Origin: Legionellaceae bacterium UBA2794
Lineage (GTDB): Bacteria > Pseudomonadota > Gammaproteobacteria > Legionellales > Legionellaceae
DNA: 6,530 nucleotides
NCBI GenBank assembly: GCA_002352055.1
Contig: DEHS01000068.1
Location: 1 to 6,530, forward strand
Reading direction: 5' to 3'
The position numbers and the translations under genes are program-made. Shown here in pieces: positions 5,222 through 6,530 of this stretch; the first letter of the stretch is position 1, and each line of letters starts with the position of its first letter. The notes below the pieces were generated by a model that worked only from the letters and a program-made list of their open reading frames with translations, had not been told where the DNA came from and ran no database searches.

Positions 5222-6226
5222 TTGAAATTCCTTTTTATTCTTTTGCTCGTTGTTTTCTGTTCGAGTCTAAAAAAAGGACAATCGAAAGCGATATTCATTG
5301 AACTTCCAGATTTTATGGGTAACTCTGGTTTAGTGCTTGAATCAAATAACGGCAATGATTTTACTTTCTGGTCGCTGACGGACCGTGGACCGAACGCAAA
5401 AAAGTTTCTTTCTTCCAAAAAAGAAATTATGAGACCCTTTCTTGAACCTTCATTCCACCCATATTGGATTCAGTTTTCAGTTAACTTGAAATCGAAAGAG
5501 GTAAAAGTTCTGAAAAAGATTTCGACTAATGTGAGTGGTCTTCCTAATCAGAAGGGCGACGAAATTCCTGTTAATGTCAAAGGAACAGTTCTGAAGTTTG
5601 ATCCGAATGGCATGGACCCTGAATCGATGTGCAGAACTACTGCAGCGGTCTGGATCGGTGAAGAGTACAGACCATCCATTGCAAAGTTTTCTATTGAAGG
5701 AAAACTCCTGAAGCGCTATTCACCCGGAAAAGGTTTGCCTATAACTCTCACCAAAAGAGAACTCAATCTTGGCTTGGAAGGACTTACTTGTTATGGCGAC
5801 AAAGTCTATGCCATGTTGCAGAGCCCGCTCTCAGAAGAAAAAAATCTCATTCGCCTTGTAGAGTTTGATCCTGCGACTGAAAAAGTCACACGCGAATTCT
5901 TATATCCGTTAGATTCTCTTGATGCGGATAAAATTGGTGATTTAGCGGTGACTAAAGACGGCACTTTTTATGTCATTGAACAAAATAGTCTTACCGGTCC
6001 GGATAGTTTCCATAAAATCTTCAGTTTCAAATTGGGTAATGTTCCTCTTCTTCAGAAAAGACTTGAGCTTGATCTGACGAAAGAGGGCTTTGATTTTGCG
6101 GATAAACTCGAAGGGCTTTTTGTGACAGATGAATATTTTTTCGTGGTAAATGATAATGACTTTGGACTGACGAATGATAAGTTTGATCCAAATCGTAAAA
6201 GTTACCTCGGAGTTTTTCAGAGATAA
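5222..6226 (+). CDS. exported esterase-like / phytase-like beta-propeller protein
   Basis: This 334-residue protein matches the 'esterase-like activity of phytase' family (Pfam PF13449), a beta-propeller group of extracytoplasmic proteins thought to hydrolyse phospho- or carboxyl-esters. Family signatures appear in order: SLTDRGPN (residues 51-58), MDPESM followed by EEYRPS (131-152), LGLEGLTCYGDKVYAMLQSPL (183-203), IGDLAVTKDGTFYVIEQN in the second half, and KLEGLF with NDNDFG (295-315). The acidic D/E residues in these motifs may bind metal. The first ~20 residues form a signal peptide; the cleavage site is unclear, and Cys13 lacks a proper lipobox. The start is TTG at 5222: GGAG at 5210-5213 sits 8 bases upstream and no in-frame ATG or GTG fits. 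Sampled GC is visibly higher (47% over 5641-5700) than in the gene to the left, suggesting a different origin. The true substrate is unknown. Confidence 0.87.
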   Translation: MKFLFILLLVVFCSSLKKGQSKAIFIELPDFMGNSGLVLESNNGNDFTFWSLTDRGPNAKKFLSSKKEIMRPFLEPSFHPYWIQFSVNLKSKEVKVLKKISTNVSGLPNQKGDEIPVNVKGTVLKFDPNGMDPESMCRTTAAVWIGEEYRPSIAKFSIEGKLLKRYSPGKGLPITLTKRELNLGLEGLTCYGDKVYAMLQSPLSEEKNLIRLVEFDPATEKVTREFLYPLDSLDADKIGDLAVTKDGTFYVIEQNSLTGPDSFHKIFSFKLGNVPLLQKRLELDLTKEGFDFADKLEGLFVTDEYFFVVNDNDFGLTNDKFDPNRKSYLGVFQR

Positions 6227-6245
6227 TTATATAAAAGTAGTAGTT

Positions 6246-6275
6246 TCAGATTTGATCTGATAGTCGCTGTTTTTT
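6246..6275 (+). terminator. hairpin downstream of the phytase-like gene
   Basis: TCAGAT (6246-6251) and ATCTGA (6255-6260) are perfect inverted copies around TTG, about 20 bases after the stop codon. A six-T run (6270-6275) follows, but 9 bases beyond the stem, so this is at best a weak intrinsic terminator. Confidence 0.35.
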
Positions 6276-6302
6276 GGAAGTATATGCTAGGATCATGTCT
6301 GA

Positions 6303-6530
6303 GCGGCTACACAATTCATTATCGATGAATTGAACATAAAACACACGGCCATATTCAAATATCAATTTTGTCTTTCCGGTTGATTCTAAATTGGGGATTG
6401 ATTTTGCAATACATAAAGGCAAAAAAATCGTGCTTGGGGTGAAGCAATTGAAGGGTATGGATGTTTGCGTGCCCGCTATGATTTGAAAGCGATGGTGGCT
6501 TTATGTAATGTAAGAACAGAAGATTTTATA
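6303..6530 (+). pseudogene. possible decayed coding region, family unknown, runs off the window
   Basis: No intact gene fits here, but three overlapping plus-strand pieces read like protein. Piece A (6303-6383) gives ATQFIIDELNIKHTAIFKYQ before a stop. Piece B, one frame over (6340-6486), contains FPVDSKLGIDFAIHKGKK. Piece C, back in the first frame (6417-6530, open at the window edge), contains WGEAIEGYGCLRARYDLK. The change from B to C falls on a run of seven A (6421-6427), where one extra A would join them; the change from A to B needs a second shift near 6360-6380. No start codon with a Shine-Dalgarno is present. I do not recognise the family. Chance open frames in AT-rich DNA are the alternative. 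Confidence 0.3.

Noticed and set aside
6417..6430. Programmed -1 frameshift at the A7 run, as in IS transposases or dnaX.
   Set aside because: In the upstream frame the codons are GGC AAA AAA ATC, so the seven A do not sit in the X-XXY-YYZ register, and no downstream stimulatory hairpin was evident.
1..6530. CRISPR array, tRNA, rRNA, riboswitch or replication origin.
   Set aside because: No regularly spaced direct repeats, no cloverleaf-like T-arm/CCA pattern, no rRNA segments and no iteron or DnaA-box cluster were noticed on reading both strands.

Overview
The window is low-GC bacterial DNA with the look of a Gram-negative gammaproteobacterium. A Legionella-like genome is my best guess, based on AT-rich codon use, a YafP-like acetyltransferase, a TfoX-N protein and a secreted papain-like protein. 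This assignment is inference, because no rRNA, tRNA or other phylogenetic marker is present.

Layout. (1) Positions 18-830, minus strand: a two-gene unit, a TfoX N-terminal-domain protein followed 12 bases later by a YafP-like GNAT acetyltransferase. (2) 831-1249: a gene-free AT-rich stretch ending in a perfect extended -10 promoter. (3) 1250-1753: an SRPBCC (START/Bet v1-like) protein whose true start is uncertain; the longer form has an N-terminal membrane helix. (4) 1995-3410: a secreted 471-residue protein with a signal peptide, a permuted NlpC/P60-like (YiiX/YaeF-type) domain in which His precedes Cys, and a long all-helical C-terminal half. (5) 3411-3822: a non-coding interval with a hairpin, a perfect 8-bp inverted repeat and a perfect AT-rich palindrome that touches a candidate promoter. 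(6) 3823-4371: a serine recombinase (resolvase/invertase) gene interrupted by an in-frame TAA three codons after its catalytic serine, hence a probable pseudogene. (7) 4430-4993: an uncharacterised protein with one membrane helix. (8) 5222-6226: an exported esterase-like/phytase-like beta-propeller protein with a TTG start and visibly higher GC than its left neighbours. (9) 6227-6530: a weak hairpin, then what looks like a decayed coding region read in alternating frames and running off the window.

The genes do not form one pathway. Apart from the TfoX-GNAT pair, they are single units separated by 58 to about 420 bases. The damaged recombinase, the membrane protein typical of accessory regions, the change in base composition and the decayed reading frames at the right end suggest a genomic-island-like patch from about 3400 to the right edge. 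I did not find convincing evidence of a complete new system. The points most worth following up are the stop next to the recombinase active site with its palindrome-flanked promoter, the permuted papain-like secreted protein, and the decayed gene at the right edge.
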